Positions 7,707-15,879 of a DNA stretch of 64,000 nt are shown here, piece by piece. The position numbers were made by a program, and so were the translations under genes. The DNA is taken from the NCBI GenBank assembly GCA_008363385.1, contig RHKY01000019.1:1-64000 (forward strand), in the 5' to 3' direction. The DNA is from Acidobacteriota bacterium. Lineage in GTDB: Bacteria; Acidobacteriota; Thermoanaerobaculia; UBA5066. Numbering within the stretch: the first letter of the stretch is position 1; each line of letters begins with the position of its first letter. The notes below the pieces were generated by a model. It saw only the letters and a list, made by a program, of their open reading frames with translations, was not told where the DNA came from and searched no databases.

Positions 7707-9227
7707 TCAGGGGGCGCGCCGGATGTCGGCGGCGATCAGGAAGTCGTCGTTGCGAGGCTGCCAGCTGATCCCCGAGCGGAAGGCGTAGAACGTCTCGTCG
7801 ACGTAGAGCGGGACCCAGGGGAGGTCGCGCATCGCGATGCCGATCGCCTTCGAGAGGACGAGGCGCCTCCGGCTCATCTCGGGGATCCGGTCCGCCTCCT
7901 CGACGAGCCGGTCCAGCTCGGCGTCGGAGTAGCCCGGGTAGTTGTTCTTCCCCAGGTGCGAGGCCTCCTGCCGCGTGTGGAGGGCGTTCTCCAGCATGTT
8001 GCTCGCGTCGCCGGTCGGGCACCCGAACCGCGTCAGCGTCATCGTGGCGCGGCCGCCCTCGATCGCCTCGAAGTACTCCCGCTCCGTCAGCGTCCTTACG
8101 GCGACCCGGATCCCCGCCCGGCCGAGCATCTCGGCCACGACCGAGGCCGCCTCGGCGAAGAGGGCGCGCGCGTGGAGGGTCACGGCGAAGCCGTTCGGCC
8201 AGCCCGCCTCGGCCAGGAGCCGGCGCGCCCCCTCCGGGTCCGGGCGGGTCGGCGGCAGCGCCGGGTCGAAGCCGAAGATGAACGGGGTCACGACCTGGTG
8301 GGCCGGGACCGCCGGGACTTCCAGCCTCCGGACCAGCTCGGCGCGGTCGACGGCCATCGACACGGCCCGCCTCACCCGGACGTCGACGAACGGGTTCCTC
8401 GCGGCGTCGACGCCGGGCGTCTTCGCTCGCGCCACGTCCAGCGTCAGGAACTTCACCGCCACGGAGCTGTGCCGCCGCGTCTCCACGCCTGCCAGGTCCC
8501 TGAGGACCGCCTCCGACTCCCGGGAGTCCGACTGGACGAAGTCGCTTCGCTTGGAGACGAAGTCGTCGAGCGCCTCCTTCGCCGACCGGTTCAGGAGGAT
8601 CGAGACGACCGGAAGGTCGGGCCGCCTCCCCCAGTAGTCCTCGTTCCTCACGAAGCGCATCTCCGCTCCCGGCCGGTACGCCTCGAGGCGGTACGGCCCC
8701 GTCCCGACGGGCCGCTCGGCCAGCTCGGCGGGCGAAGCGCCCTTCGGGACGACCATCACGAAGCGGAGCTTGTTCAGCAGGATCGCCGACGGCGCCTCCG
8801 TCCGGATCTCCACGGTCCTCACGTCGAGCGCGCGGGCGCTCCGGATGCTCGCCGCGTAGACGGAGGCCTCCAGCCGCGGGTCGGTCCTCAGCCGCTCCAC
8901 GGACCAGACGACGTCCTCGGCCGTCAGGGGGCGCCCGTCGTGGAACCGGACCCCCTCCCGGAGGTCGAACACCCAGGTGAGGGCGTCCGGGTTGCGCCAG
9001 CGCTCGGCCAGGCACGGGAGAGGCGACAGGTCCGCGTCGTTGACGAGGAGCGGCTCGTACAGGTTCGACAGGAGCGCGAAGTCGCTCTGCCGGTTCCACA
9101 CGCCGGGCTCCAGCGTCCCGATCGCGTACGGCGTGGAGATCGTGAAGACGGCCGGGGGCTCGCTCCCGCCACGACAGCCGCAGAGGGCCGCCGCCGAGAG
9201 GACGGCGAGGATGGGGGCGCGCCTCAC
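7707..9227 (-). CDS. ABC transporter substrate-binding lipoprotein, family 5 (peptide/nickel type)
   Basis: A 506-residue extracytoplasmic binding protein of the DppA/OppA family. The N-terminus is a lipoprotein signal (ILAVLSAAALCGC, lipobox LCGC), so the protein should be anchored through Cys18. SBP_bac_5 landmarks follow: NLYEPLLVND, ALTWVFDLREGVRFHDG, VGTGPYRLEAY and VRRAVSMAVDR. Length is normal for the family. No permease or ATPase gene is adjacent, so it is an orphan binder; a second one lies at 59320. GTG at 9227 sits a few bases after a good TATACT box, suggesting a nearly leaderless message. The ligand is unknown. Confidence 0.9.
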   Translation of the reverse strand: MRRAPILAVLSAAALCGCRGGSEPPAVFTISTPYAIGTLEPGVWNRQSDFALLSNLYEPLLVNDADLSPLPCLAERWRNPDALTWVFDLREGVRFHDGRPLTAEDVVWSVERLRTDPRLEASVYAASIRSARALDVRTVEIRTEAPSAILLNKLRFVMVVPKGASPAELAERPVGTGPYRLEAYRPGAEMRFVRNEDYWGRRPDLPVVSILLNRSAKEALDDFVSKRSDFVQSDSRESEAVLRDLAGVETRRHSSVAVKFLTLDVARAKTPGVDAARNPFVDVRVRRAVSMAVDRAELVRRLEVPAVPAHQVVTPFIFGFDPALPPTRPDPEGARRLLAEAGWPNGFAVTLHARALFAEAASVVAEMLGRAGIRVAVRTLTEREYFEAIEGGRATMTLTRFGCPTGDASNMLENALHTRQEASHLGKNNYPGYSDAELDRLVEEADRIPEMSRRRLVLSKAIGIAMRDLPWVPLYVDETFYAFRSGISWQPRNDDFLIAADIRRAP

Positions 9228-9236
9228 GCCGGCGGC

Positions 9237-9242
9237 AGTATA
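9237..9242 (-). promoter_or_regulatory. Candidate -10 box (TATACT) for the binding-protein gene
   Basis: On the minus strand TATACT ends 9 bases before the GTG at 9227. It matches the bacterial consensus at five of six positions. The -35 region is weak. Confidence 0.45.
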
Positions 9243-9288
9243 GGAGGACCGGGACGCGCCGTCCCCGTGCGTCCGCAGTGCGGCCTCC

Positions 9289-9294
9289 TAGAAT
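9289..9294 (+). promoter_or_regulatory. Candidate -10 box (TAGAAT) for the sigma-54 activator gene
   Basis: CTAGAAT ends 5 bases before the first of two tandem GTG codons (9300 and 9303), so the transcript is predicted to start at or near the start codon. Confidence 0.45.
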
Positions 9295-9302
9295 GCCCGG
9301 TG

Positions 9303-10967
9303 GTGACCGACCCGCCGCGCCCCTCGCCCGCGACGGACCCTGCCGCCGGAGCGGAGGAGGAGCTGGCGCGCCTGCGCGCGGAGGTGTCGCGCCTGCGGCG
9401 CCTGGAGGCCCTGGAGGCTCTCCTCGAGACGCTGGCGGGCGCCCTCGACGTCCGTGACGTCTTCGACCGCGTCTCCGAGATCGCCGACCGGGTCCTCCCC
9501 CACGACGCCATGGCGCTCGGTCTCGTCGACGAGGACCGGAGGCACCTGCGCGTCTGGGCCCACACCGCCCCGTTCGCCGCGGGGCTCGAGGTCCCCGACC
9601 GCGTTCCGATCCCCGACCCGGCGCTCCTCGCGCGGGACTGGGAGTTCCTCCTCGTCGACGACCTCGACCTCGCGCCGGACGTCCCGGGCGGGCCCGTGAT
9701 CCGGCGGTTCGGCTTCCGCTCGCTCCTGAGGATCCCGATCCGGGACGGCGAGGAGCTCCTCGGCGGGGTCAACTTCCTCTGCGCGGCGCCCGGCCGCTTC
9801 TCTCCCGGGGACGTCATCGTGGGACGGCGGATCGCCGGCCATCTCCACCTGGCGCTCTCGCACCACCGGCTCGCCGAGGAGGCGCGCCGCGCCTCCGAGG
9901 CCCGCGAACGCGCCCGCCAGCTCGAGCAGAAGGTCGACGCCCTCGTCGAGGAGCTCTCGGGCAAGGACCGGCCGCTGCCGGTCGTCGGTGAGTCGGCCGC
10001 CTGGAAGCGCGTCCTGTCCGACGCGGTGAAGGTGGCGGCCGCCGAGACGACGGTCCTCCTCACCGGGGAGTCCGGGACGGGTAAGGAGGTGCTCGCCCGC
10101 CTCCTCCACGGCGCCTCCGGGCGGGCGAAGGGGCCGTTCGTCGCCCTCAACTGCGCGGCGCTGCCGGACTCGCTCCTCGAGTCGGAGCTCTTCGGGTACG
10201 AGAAGGGGGCCTTCACCGGGGCCGGGACGGCCAAGCCGGGGAGGATCGAGCTCGCGCAGGGAGGCGTCCTCTTCCTGGACGAGGTGGCCGAGACGAGCCC
10301 GGCCGTCCAGGCGAAGCTCCTCCGGGTCCTGCAGGAGCGCGAGTTCCAGCGCCTCGGCGGCACCCGCACGCAGAAGGCCGACATCCGGGTCGTGGCCGCG
10401 ACGAACCGCGACCTGCGCGCCGCCACCGCGCGCGGGGAGTTCCGCGAGGACCTCTTCTACCGGCTCGCCGTCTTCGAGATCCGGATCCCGCCCCTGCGGG
10501 AGCGGCCGGAGGACGTCCTCCCGCTCTCGGCGCACTTCCTCGCCGAGATCGGCTCCCAGCTGGGCCGGGCGAGCGCTGGCCTCTCGCGGGACGCCCGGGA
10601 GCGGCTCCTCGCCCACGCCTGGCCCGGCAACGTCCGCGAGCTGAGGAACGTCCTGGAGCGCGCCTCGATCCTCTGCGAGGGAGGGCTGATCACGGGAGAG
10701 CACCTGGCGCTCTACGGCTCGCCACCGGCCGCGAAGGCCGCCGCCACGCCCGTGCCGGGCCGGCCGGCCGCCCCAGCCGACGAGGCTCCCTCCGGCGCCC
10801 TCGCGTCCGTCGAGCGCGCGGCGATCGAGAGCGCCCTCCGCGAGTGCCGATTCAACAAGTGCGAGGCCGCGCGCCGGCTGGGCATCTCGCGCGGGCGGCT
10901 CTACGGCCGGATGAGGGCCCTGGGGATCGACGCGGGCGTGCCCTCGAGCAGACGCTCGCGCGCGTAG
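9303..10967 (+). CDS. GAF-AAA+-Fis sigma-54-dependent transcriptional activator
   Basis: A bacterial enhancer-binding protein of about 554 residues. A GAF sensor (about 35-205) is followed by a coiled linker (EARERARQLEQKVDALVEEL), then the AAA+ domain with Walker A GESGTGKE, the sigma-54-contacting loop GAFTGA intact, Walker B GGVLFLDEV and the R-finger region FREDLFYRLAVF. A Fis-type helix-turn-helix ends the protein (CEAARRLGISRGRLYGRMRALG). GTG at 9300 or 9303 is the start; neither has a ribosome site, consistent with a leaderless message. It lies just upstream of a sigma-54-like promoter and the NHLP/exporter operon, so it probably activates that operon in response to a GAF ligand. Confidence 0.92.
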   Translation: MTDPPRPSPATDPAAGAEEELARLRAEVSRLRRLEALEALLETLAGALDVRDVFDRVSEIADRVLPHDAMALGLVDEDRRHLRVWAHTAPFAAGLEVPDRVPIPDPALLARDWEFLLVDDLDLAPDVPGGPVIRRFGFRSLLRIPIRDGEELLGGVNFLCAAPGRFSPGDVIVGRRIAGHLHLALSHHRLAEEARRASEARERARQLEQKVDALVEELSGKDRPLPVVGESAAWKRVLSDAVKVAAAETTVLLTGESGTGKEVLARLLHGASGRAKGPFVALNCAALPDSLLESELFGYEKGAFTGAGTAKPGRIELAQGGVLFLDEVAETSPAVQAKLLRVLQEREFQRLGGTRTQKADIRVVAATNRDLRAATARGEFREDLFYRLAVFEIRIPPLRERPEDVLPLSAHFLAEIGSQLGRASAGLSRDARERLLAHAWPGNVRELRNVLERASILCEGGLITGEHLALYGSPPAAKAAATPVPGRPAAPADEAPSGALASVERAAIESALRECRFNKCEAARRLGISRGRLYGRMRALGIDAGVPSSRRSRA

Positions 10968-11033
10968 CGGCCCCGTCTCGCCCGGATCCGACCGGGCCGG
11001 AACAGACGGTGCTCCGCCCCGCACATCCTGCTC

Positions 11034-11059
11034 CCCCGGAAGCAAGCTGTCTTCCGGGG
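11034..11059. promoter_or_regulatory. Inverted repeat: activator-binding site or terminator
   Basis: CCCCGGAAG and CTTCCGGGG are separated by 8 bases. The centre is about 120 bases upstream of the predicted sigma-54 start site, the usual distance for an enhancer element. It could equally terminate the activator gene, but no T-run follows. Confidence 0.4.
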
Positions 11060-11142
11060 CGCACGACTGAAGCTGGCCATCCGTCAGGTGCAAGCCACTG
11101 ATGTAGAAAGCCCTATTGGCGAGTCCCGGCCCGGATCACCGC

Positions 11143-11158
11143 TGGTACGAGTCGTGCG
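11143..11158 (+). promoter_or_regulatory. Sigma-54 (-24/-12) promoter candidate
   Basis: TGGTACG-N4-GTGCG has the essential GG and GC doublets 10 bases apart and matches TGGCACG-N4-TTGCW at all but three consensus positions. Start would be near 11169, giving a short leader carrying the GGAGG of the NHLP-like gene. The gene just upstream encodes a GAFTGA-containing activator. Confidence 0.55.
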
Positions 11159-11185
11159 CTTCTCGTCGCGGCTACGGAGGCCGCG

Positions 11186-11437
11186 ATGTCCCAGAAGACG
11201 GTGGAGCGACTGATCGGGAAGCTGGCCACGGACGAGGAGGCGCGGAGCCGGTACCGCGCCGACCGCAGGCGGACGCTCGAGGAGCTCGCCGGCGGGACGG
11301 ACCTCCTCTCGGCGGTCGAGCTGGACGCCCTGGCCGCGACCTCGGCCGACCTCCTCGACTCCTTCGCCGACGCGCTCGACCCGAGGCTCCAGCGCGTGAG
11401 GCTCCCCCGCGAGCCGAGGCCGGAGGGGCGGCCGTGA
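11186..11437 (+). CDS. NHLP-clan (Os1348/Franean1_4349-like) small protein, possible RiPP precursor
   Basis: An 83-residue protein opening MSQKTVERLIGKLATDEEAR and ending with an LDPRLQRV segment, with an acidic/hydrophobic helical middle (LLSAVELDALAATSADLLDSF). From memory this matches the nitrile-hydratase-leader-like clan, whose members serve as leader peptides or relatives of RiPP precursors. The short tail (RLPREPRPEGRP) has no Cys, Ser or Thr, so typical lanthionine or thiazole chemistry is not obvious. A GGAGG precedes ATG at 11186; the stop overlaps the TolC start (GTGA). Being first in an exporter operon suggests it is a cargo, or a regulator of the exporter. Confidence 0.7.
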   Translation: MSQKTVERLIGKLATDEEARSRYRADRRRTLEELAGGTDLLSAVELDALAATSADLLDSFADALDPRLQRVRLPREPRPEGRP

Positions 11438-13029
11438 GGACCCGCGCCCTCCTCCTCGCCGTCGCGGCGGCCCTCGCGGCGAGCCCCGTCGCCTCCGGCG
11501 CCGACCTCCCCATGACGCTCGACGAGGCCCGCGCCCGGGCGCTGGCCCGCAACCCGGAGGTCCGGCTGGAGCGCCAGAGCGTCGCCATCAGCGACAGCGC
11601 CGTCGAGCGGGCGAAGGGGGCCTACGACGTCTCGTTCAAGGCCGACGCGAGGTACCGCGACCGGACCGACCCGGTGAACTCCGTGCTGTCCGGGGCGCCG
11701 TCCGGCGAGGTCGGGCCGGCGACGTACGGGGGCCTCGGGAACGTCTCCCTCTCCAAGCTCCTCCCCACGGGCGGCGCGGTCTCGCTCTTCTCCTCGATCG
11801 GCCGGGAGCGGACGAACAACACGTTCGGCCTGCTGACGCCGTCGTACACGACCTCCCTCGGCCTCGAGGTGCGGCAGCCGCTCCTGGCCAACCGCGCCAT
11901 CGACCCCGCGCGCAAGGGGCTCTCGATCGCCCGCATCGACCGGAGCCGTTCCCTCGCCTCCCTCGCCCGCGTGGCCGCAGAGACCGTGGCGGCGGTGGAG
12001 CGGGCCTACTGGACGTTGTCCGCGGCGGCCTCCGACGTCGAGGCCCGCGCCTCGGCCGTCGCGCTGGCGGAGCGGCAGCGGGACGACGTCGCCGCCCGGA
12101 TCGAGGCCGGGACGCAGTCGGAGGCCGACGCCGCCGCGCCCGTGGCCGAGCTGGAGCGGCGAAAGGGCGAGCTCCTCGCCGCGCGAGAGGCGCTCTCGCG
12201 GGCCGAGAACGGCTTGAAGTCGCTCCTGACCGACGACCCGGCCGACCCGGTCTGGGAGGCCCGCGTCGTCCCGGGCGACGTCCCCGCGGAGGAGCCGGAG
12301 CCCGCGGTCGACCTCGCGAGCGCGCTCGCCGAGGCCCGTGCCGAGCGCCCGGAGGTGGCCGAGGCGGCCGCGCGGCTGGAGCGCGTCGCCGTCGAGGAGA
12401 AGGCCGCGCGGGACCGTGTCCTGCCGCAGCTCGACGTCGTGGCGGGCCTGACGGCCCGCGGGCTCTCGGGCTCGCAGAACCCCGACGCCATCTCCCCCTT
12501 CCCGGGCGGGGTCGTCGTCCCGGAGGAGCTCCAGGGGAGCCTCGGCCGTTCGTACGGGACCCTCTTCGAGGGGCGCTTCCCCGACGCCTCGATCGGCCTC
12601 TCGTTCGCCCTGCCGATCGGGAACCGCGTGGCGAAGGCCGACGCCGCCATCGCCGCCTCCCAGCGCGAGCAGGCCTCCATCAGCGCCGCGGCCACGCGCC
12701 TGAAGGTCGAGGTGGAGGTCCGCAACGCGGCCGTCGCGCTCGCCACCGCGCGGCAGCGGGTGGAGGCGGCCCGCGCCTCCCGCCGGGCGGCCGAGGTGTT
12801 GCTCGAGGCCGAGTCCGAGCGGTTCGAGGCCGGCGTCACGACGAGCTTCTTCGTCCTGACCCGGCAGAACGACCTGACCGCGGCGCGGATCGCAGAGACG
12901 GCCGCGCTCGCCGACTCCCGCAAGGCCCTCGTCGAGTGGGCCCGCGCCCGCGGGGCCCTCCTCGCCGACCGCGGGATCCGGATCGAAGACGACGCGCCGG
13001 CGAGCAAGCCGGCCGGAGGTTCCCGATGA
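11434..13029 (+). CDS. TolC family outer membrane efflux protein
   Basis: The outer-membrane channel of a tripartite exporter, 531 residues. An N-terminal signal peptide (LLLAVAAALAASPVASGA) is followed by the OEP repeat pattern: MTLDEARARALARNPEVRLERQ, paired beta segments, and long helices rich in Ala/Arg/Glu in two halves. Size is normal for TolC. GTG at 11434 overlaps the NHLP-gene stop, with GGAGGGG upstream, so translation is probably coupled. Downstream are the adaptor, ATPases and permease that would complete the channel. Unusually, the outer-membrane gene comes before the adaptor. Confidence 0.9.
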   Translation: MRTRALLLAVAAALAASPVASGADLPMTLDEARARALARNPEVRLERQSVAISDSAVERAKGAYDVSFKADARYRDRTDPVNSVLSGAPSGEVGPATYGGLGNVSLSKLLPTGGAVSLFSSIGRERTNNTFGLLTPSYTTSLGLEVRQPLLANRAIDPARKGLSIARIDRSRSLASLARVAAETVAAVERAYWTLSAAASDVEARASAVALAERQRDDVAARIEAGTQSEADAAAPVAELERRKGELLAAREALSRAENGLKSLLTDDPADPVWEARVVPGDVPAEEPEPAVDLASALAEARAERPEVAEAAARLERVAVEEKAARDRVLPQLDVVAGLTARGLSGSQNPDAISPFPGGVVVPEELQGSLGRSYGTLFEGRFPDASIGLSFALPIGNRVAKADAAIAASQREQASISAAATRLKVEVEVRNAAVALATARQRVEAARASRRAAEVLLEAESERFEAGVTTSFFVLTRQNDLTAARIAETAALADSRKALVEWARARGALLADRGIRIEDDAPASKPAGGSR

Positions 13030-14111
13030 CGAACGTCGCCGTCCGCCGCGCCGCGGCGGTCCTCTCGCTCGCCTCGCTCCTGGCCTGCGGCCGGAAAGAC
13101 GACGGCCGGACGATCGTCCTGAACGGGCGGATCGAGGCCCCGACGGTCGACCTGGCGCCGAAGGTGGCCGGGCGCGTCGTCGAGGTGAAGGTGCGGGAAG
13201 GGGACCGCGTGAAGGCCGGCGACCTCCTCGTCGTCCTCGACCTGGGCGAGACCGCCCTCTCCGTCGAGCGCGACCGGCAGGGGCTGGCCGCTGCCGAGTC
13301 GAGGCTGAAGGACCTGGAGACCGGGAACCGGCCGCCCGAGATCGCGGCGGGCGAGGCCGAGGTGGCCGACCGGAAGGCGGCCGTCGAGCTGGCGAAGAAG
13401 GAGGTCGCGCGGCAGGAGGCGCTGATGTCCCGGAAGGTCGGCGTCCCGCGGGACCTCGACCGCGCCCGCACCGACCTCTCGCGCGCCGAGGCGGCGCTGA
13501 AGTCGAGCGAGGAACGCCTCGCCCTCCTGCGCGAGGGGTTCCGCAAGTACCAGACCGAGCAGGCGCGCCGCGACGCCGAGCGGGCGGCCACGGTCCTGAA
13601 GCAGTCGGAGACCGTCGCTCGCGAGGGGGAGATCCGCGCCCCCGCCGACGGCGTCGTCCTCCACCGGATGGCCGAGCCGGGCCTCCTCCTCGGGGCCTCT
13701 CAGCCGGCCCTGACGCTGGCGTTCGCCAACCGCCTCTACGTCCGGACCTTCGTCCCGGAGACGAAGCTCGGCCGGGTGAAGCAGGGCTCCGCGGCAAAGG
13801 TGTCCGTCGACGCGTACCCTGGCAAGAGCTTCCCCGCGCGGGTGACGGAGATCTCGCCCGACGCCGAGTTCACGCCCAAGCCGGTCGAGACGCGCGACGA
13901 GCGCGTGAACCTCGTCTACGCCGCCAAGGTGGACCTCGACGCCGGCTGGGCGGAGCCCCTCGTCCCCGGCCAGCCCGCCGAGGTCACGATCGAGGCGGCC
14001 GCGGAGCCGGCTCCCGCATCCACGCCCGCGCGCTCGTCAAGAGGTTCGGGACGCACGCCGCGCTCCGCGGCGTCGACCTGGACGTCGAGAGGGGCGAGCT
14101 GTTCGCCCTGA
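13026..14111 (+). CDS. HlyD/RND-type membrane fusion (adaptor) protein
   Basis: The periplasmic adaptor linking the ABC permease to TolC. A lipoprotein-like signal (VLSLASLLACG) precedes a barrel-sandwich hybrid half (TVDLAPKVAGRVVEVKVREGDRVKAG, quoted in part), a long alpha-hairpin (about 85-205) and the second lipoyl half (EIRAPADGVVLHR). The family normally ends near VPGQPAEVTIEA, about residue 325. Here the frame continues about 35 residues into the ATPase gene, producing a Ser/Arg-rich tail with no homology and stopping only at 14111, just before the ATPase Walker A. That suggests a frameshift, a sequence error or an unusual overlap. ATG at 13026 overlaps the TolC stop (ATGA). Confidence 0.85.
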   Translation: MTNVAVRRAAAVLSLASLLACGRKDDGRTIVLNGRIEAPTVDLAPKVAGRVVEVKVREGDRVKAGDLLVVLDLGETALSVERDRQGLAAAESRLKDLETGNRPPEIAAGEAEVADRKAAVELAKKEVARQEALMSRKVGVPRDLDRARTDLSRAEAALKSSEERLALLREGFRKYQTEQARRDAERAATVLKQSETVAREGEIRAPADGVVLHRMAEPGLLLGASQPALTLAFANRLYVRTFVPETKLGRVKQGSAAKVSVDAYPGKSFPARVTEISPDAEFTPKPVETRDERVNLVYAAKVDLDAGWAEPLVPGQPAEVTIEAAAEPAPASTPARSSRGSGRTPRSAASTWTSRGASCSP

Positions 14112-14908
14112 TCGGCCCGGACGGGGCCGGGAAGACGACGTTCTTCCGCCTCGTCGCCGGCGTGATCCGGCCGACCTCGGGCACCGTCGAGCGGACGACG
14201 GCGGTGCCGTTCGGGCTCGTCCCGCAGCGGTTCTCGCTCTACGAGGACCTCACCGTCGACGAGAACCTCGCCCTGCGCGCCCGGCTCTACTCCGTGCCCG
14301 AGGCCCAGGCCCGGGAGCGGGCGACGGACCTCCTCGCCCGCGTCGGGCTCTCGCGCTTCGGCTCGCGCCTCGGCGGCGCCCTCTCGGGCGGGATGAAGCA
14401 GAAGCTCGCCCTCGTCGCGGCGCTCCTGACGCGCCCCGACCTCCTCCTGCTCGACGAGCCGACGACCGGCGTCGACCCGGTCTCGCGGCGCGAGTTCTGG
14501 CTCGTCCTCAACGAGCTCCACCACCAGGGGCTGACGATCGTCGTCTCGACGCCGTACATGGACGAGGCCGAGTACGCCACCCGGATCGGCTTCCTGGACG
14601 GCGGACGGCTCCTGGCCGTCGGGAGCCGCGAGGAGGTCGTCGGGACCTACGACCGTGCCCTCGTGGAGGTCCTCTCCTCCGACCGCCCCGCGGTCCGCGC
14701 CCGCCTCTCGCGGCTCGTCTCCGTCGACGACATCTCGCTCTTCGGCGCCCGCCTCCACGTCCGCGGGGCCGAGGGGGCGCCCGCGGCTCGCCTCCTCGAG
14801 GAGGTTCGCTCGGCCCTCTCGGGCGTCGTCGGCGACGAGGCGGTCCGGCCGATCGCGCCGTCGCTCGAGGACGTCTTCGTCCTGGCGGGCGAGGAGGAGG
14901 CGACGTGA
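14018..14908 (+). CDS. ABC transporter ATPase (first of pair); no canonical start codon
   Basis: An ATP-binding subunit of a DrrA/YbhF-like exporter. Walker A is GPDGAGKTT (14114-14140), signature LSGGMKQKLAL, Walker B LLLLDEP with D-loop GVDP, and an H-loop-region variant (STPYMDEAE) in place of histidine. Homology begins at IHARALVKRFG, coded from 14018, where the codon is ATC. No ATG, GTG or TTG exists in this frame for several hundred bases upstream, and the first one inside (GTG 14162) is past Walker A. I therefore give 14018 as the homology start. Either an ATC start is used, or a one-base change separates it from HlyD. The stop overlaps the next start (GTGA). Confidence 0.75.
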   Translation: MHARALVKRFGTHAALRGVDLDVERGELFALIGPDGAGKTTFFRLVAGVIRPTSGTVERTTAVPFGLVPQRFSLYEDLTVDENLALRARLYSVPEAQARERATDLLARVGLSRFGSRLGGALSGGMKQKLALVAALLTRPDLLLLDEPTTGVDPVSRREFWLVLNELHHQGLTIVVSTPYMDEAEYATRIGFLDGGRLLAVGSREEVVGTYDRALVEVLSSDRPAVRARLSRLVSVDDISLFGARLHVRGAEGAPAARLLEEVRSALSGVVGDEAVRPIAPSLEDVFVLAGEEEAT

Positions 14909-15879
14909 CGCGCGAGCACGCCCCCGCTCCCTCCCTCCCGCCCGGGGTCCTCCTCAGGGCCGAGGGGCTGACGAAGCGGTTCGGCTCCTTCGTCGCCGTC
15001 AACGACGTCGAGTTCGACGTCCCGCGCGGGAAGGTCTTCGGCTTCCTCGGCCCGAACGGCTCCGGCAAGTCGACGACGATCCGGATGCTGGCGGGTCTCC
15101 TGGTCCCCTCCGAGGGGACGGCGTACGGCTTCGACGGGCTCGACGTGCGGCACGACGCGGAGGCGTGGAAGGGCCGACTCGGGTACATGAGCCAGAAGTT
15201 CTCGCTCTACCTCGACCTGACGGTCGAGGAGAACCTCCGCTTCTTCGGCACCGTCTACGGCCTGTCGAGCTCGCGCCTGGAGGAACGGATCGCCGCGGTC
15301 TCGGACCGCCTCCTCTTCCGCCCCCTCCTCGGGACGCTCACCGAGTCTCTCTCGACCGGCTGGCGCCAGCGGGTGGCGCTCGCGGCGGCTCTCCTCCACG
15401 AGCCCGAGCTCCTCTTCCTCGACGAGCCGACCGGCGGCGTCGACCCGCGGGGCCGGCGCCTCTTCTGGGACCTGATCTACGAGCTGGCGGCCGAGAAGGG
15501 GATGACCGTCCTCGTCACGACGCACTACATGGACGAGGCCGAGCAGTGCGACTCGCTCGCCTTCATCCTCAACGGGGACCTGATCGCCCGCGGCGCGCCG
15601 CACGAGCTGAAGCGGCGCCTTTCGGGCCGGCTCTTCGAGGTACCGCTCGAGGGGGAGCCGTTCGCCGCGCTGGCGGCCGTCCAGGGCTCGCCCGAGCTCG
15701 AGGACGCCTACCTGTTCGGCCTCCGCCTGAGGGCCCTGGCGGAGGAGGGGCGGGTCGAGGACGCCGTCCAGCGCCTCGCCCCGCTCGGCAGCCCCGCCCT
15801 CGCGGAGCCGTCGCTGGAAGACGTCTTCGTCGACCTGGCCCGCGACTACTCGCGGTCCCACCGGGAGAACGCCGCATGA
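14905..15879 (+). CDS. ABC transporter ATPase (second of pair)
   Basis: A 324-residue ATP-binding subunit. Walker A is GPNGSGKST, Q-loop MSQKFSLY, Walker B LLFLDEPTGGVDP and the H-loop TTHYMDEAE is intact. The signature is LSTGWRQR rather than LSGGQQQR, a variant I associate with the YbhF-like class of export ATPases. The C-terminal 90 residues carry the regulatory extension ending in SLEDVFVDLARDY. GTG at 14905 follows GAGGAGGAGG and overlaps the first ATPase's stop. With the H-loop altered in the first ATPase and the signature altered here, the two probably act as an asymmetric heterodimer. Confidence 0.92.
   Translation: MTREHAPAPSLPPGVLLRAEGLTKRFGSFVAVNDVEFDVPRGKVFGFLGPNGSGKSTTIRMLAGLLVPSEGTAYGFDGLDVRHDAEAWKGRLGYMSQKFSLYLDLTVEENLRFFGTVYGLSSSRLEERIAAVSDRLLFRPLLGTLTESLSTGWRQRVALAAALLHEPELLFLDEPTGGVDPRGRRLFWDLIYELAAEKGMTVLVTTHYMDEAEQCDSLAFILNGDLIARGAPHELKRRLSGRLFEVPLEGEPFAALAAVQGSPELEDAYLFGLRLRALAEEGRVEDAVQRLAPLGSPALAEPSLEDVFVDLARDYSRSHRENAA

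Noticed and set aside
11076-11095. Second sigma-54-like site (TGGCCATCCGTCAGGTGCA)
   Set aside because: The GG-GC spacing is 14 rather than 10 bases, so it does not fit the -24/-12 rule.
14162-14908. ABC ATPase starting at GTG 14162
   Set aside because: This start would remove the Walker A motif and the first 48 residues of homology, giving a non-functional ATPase.
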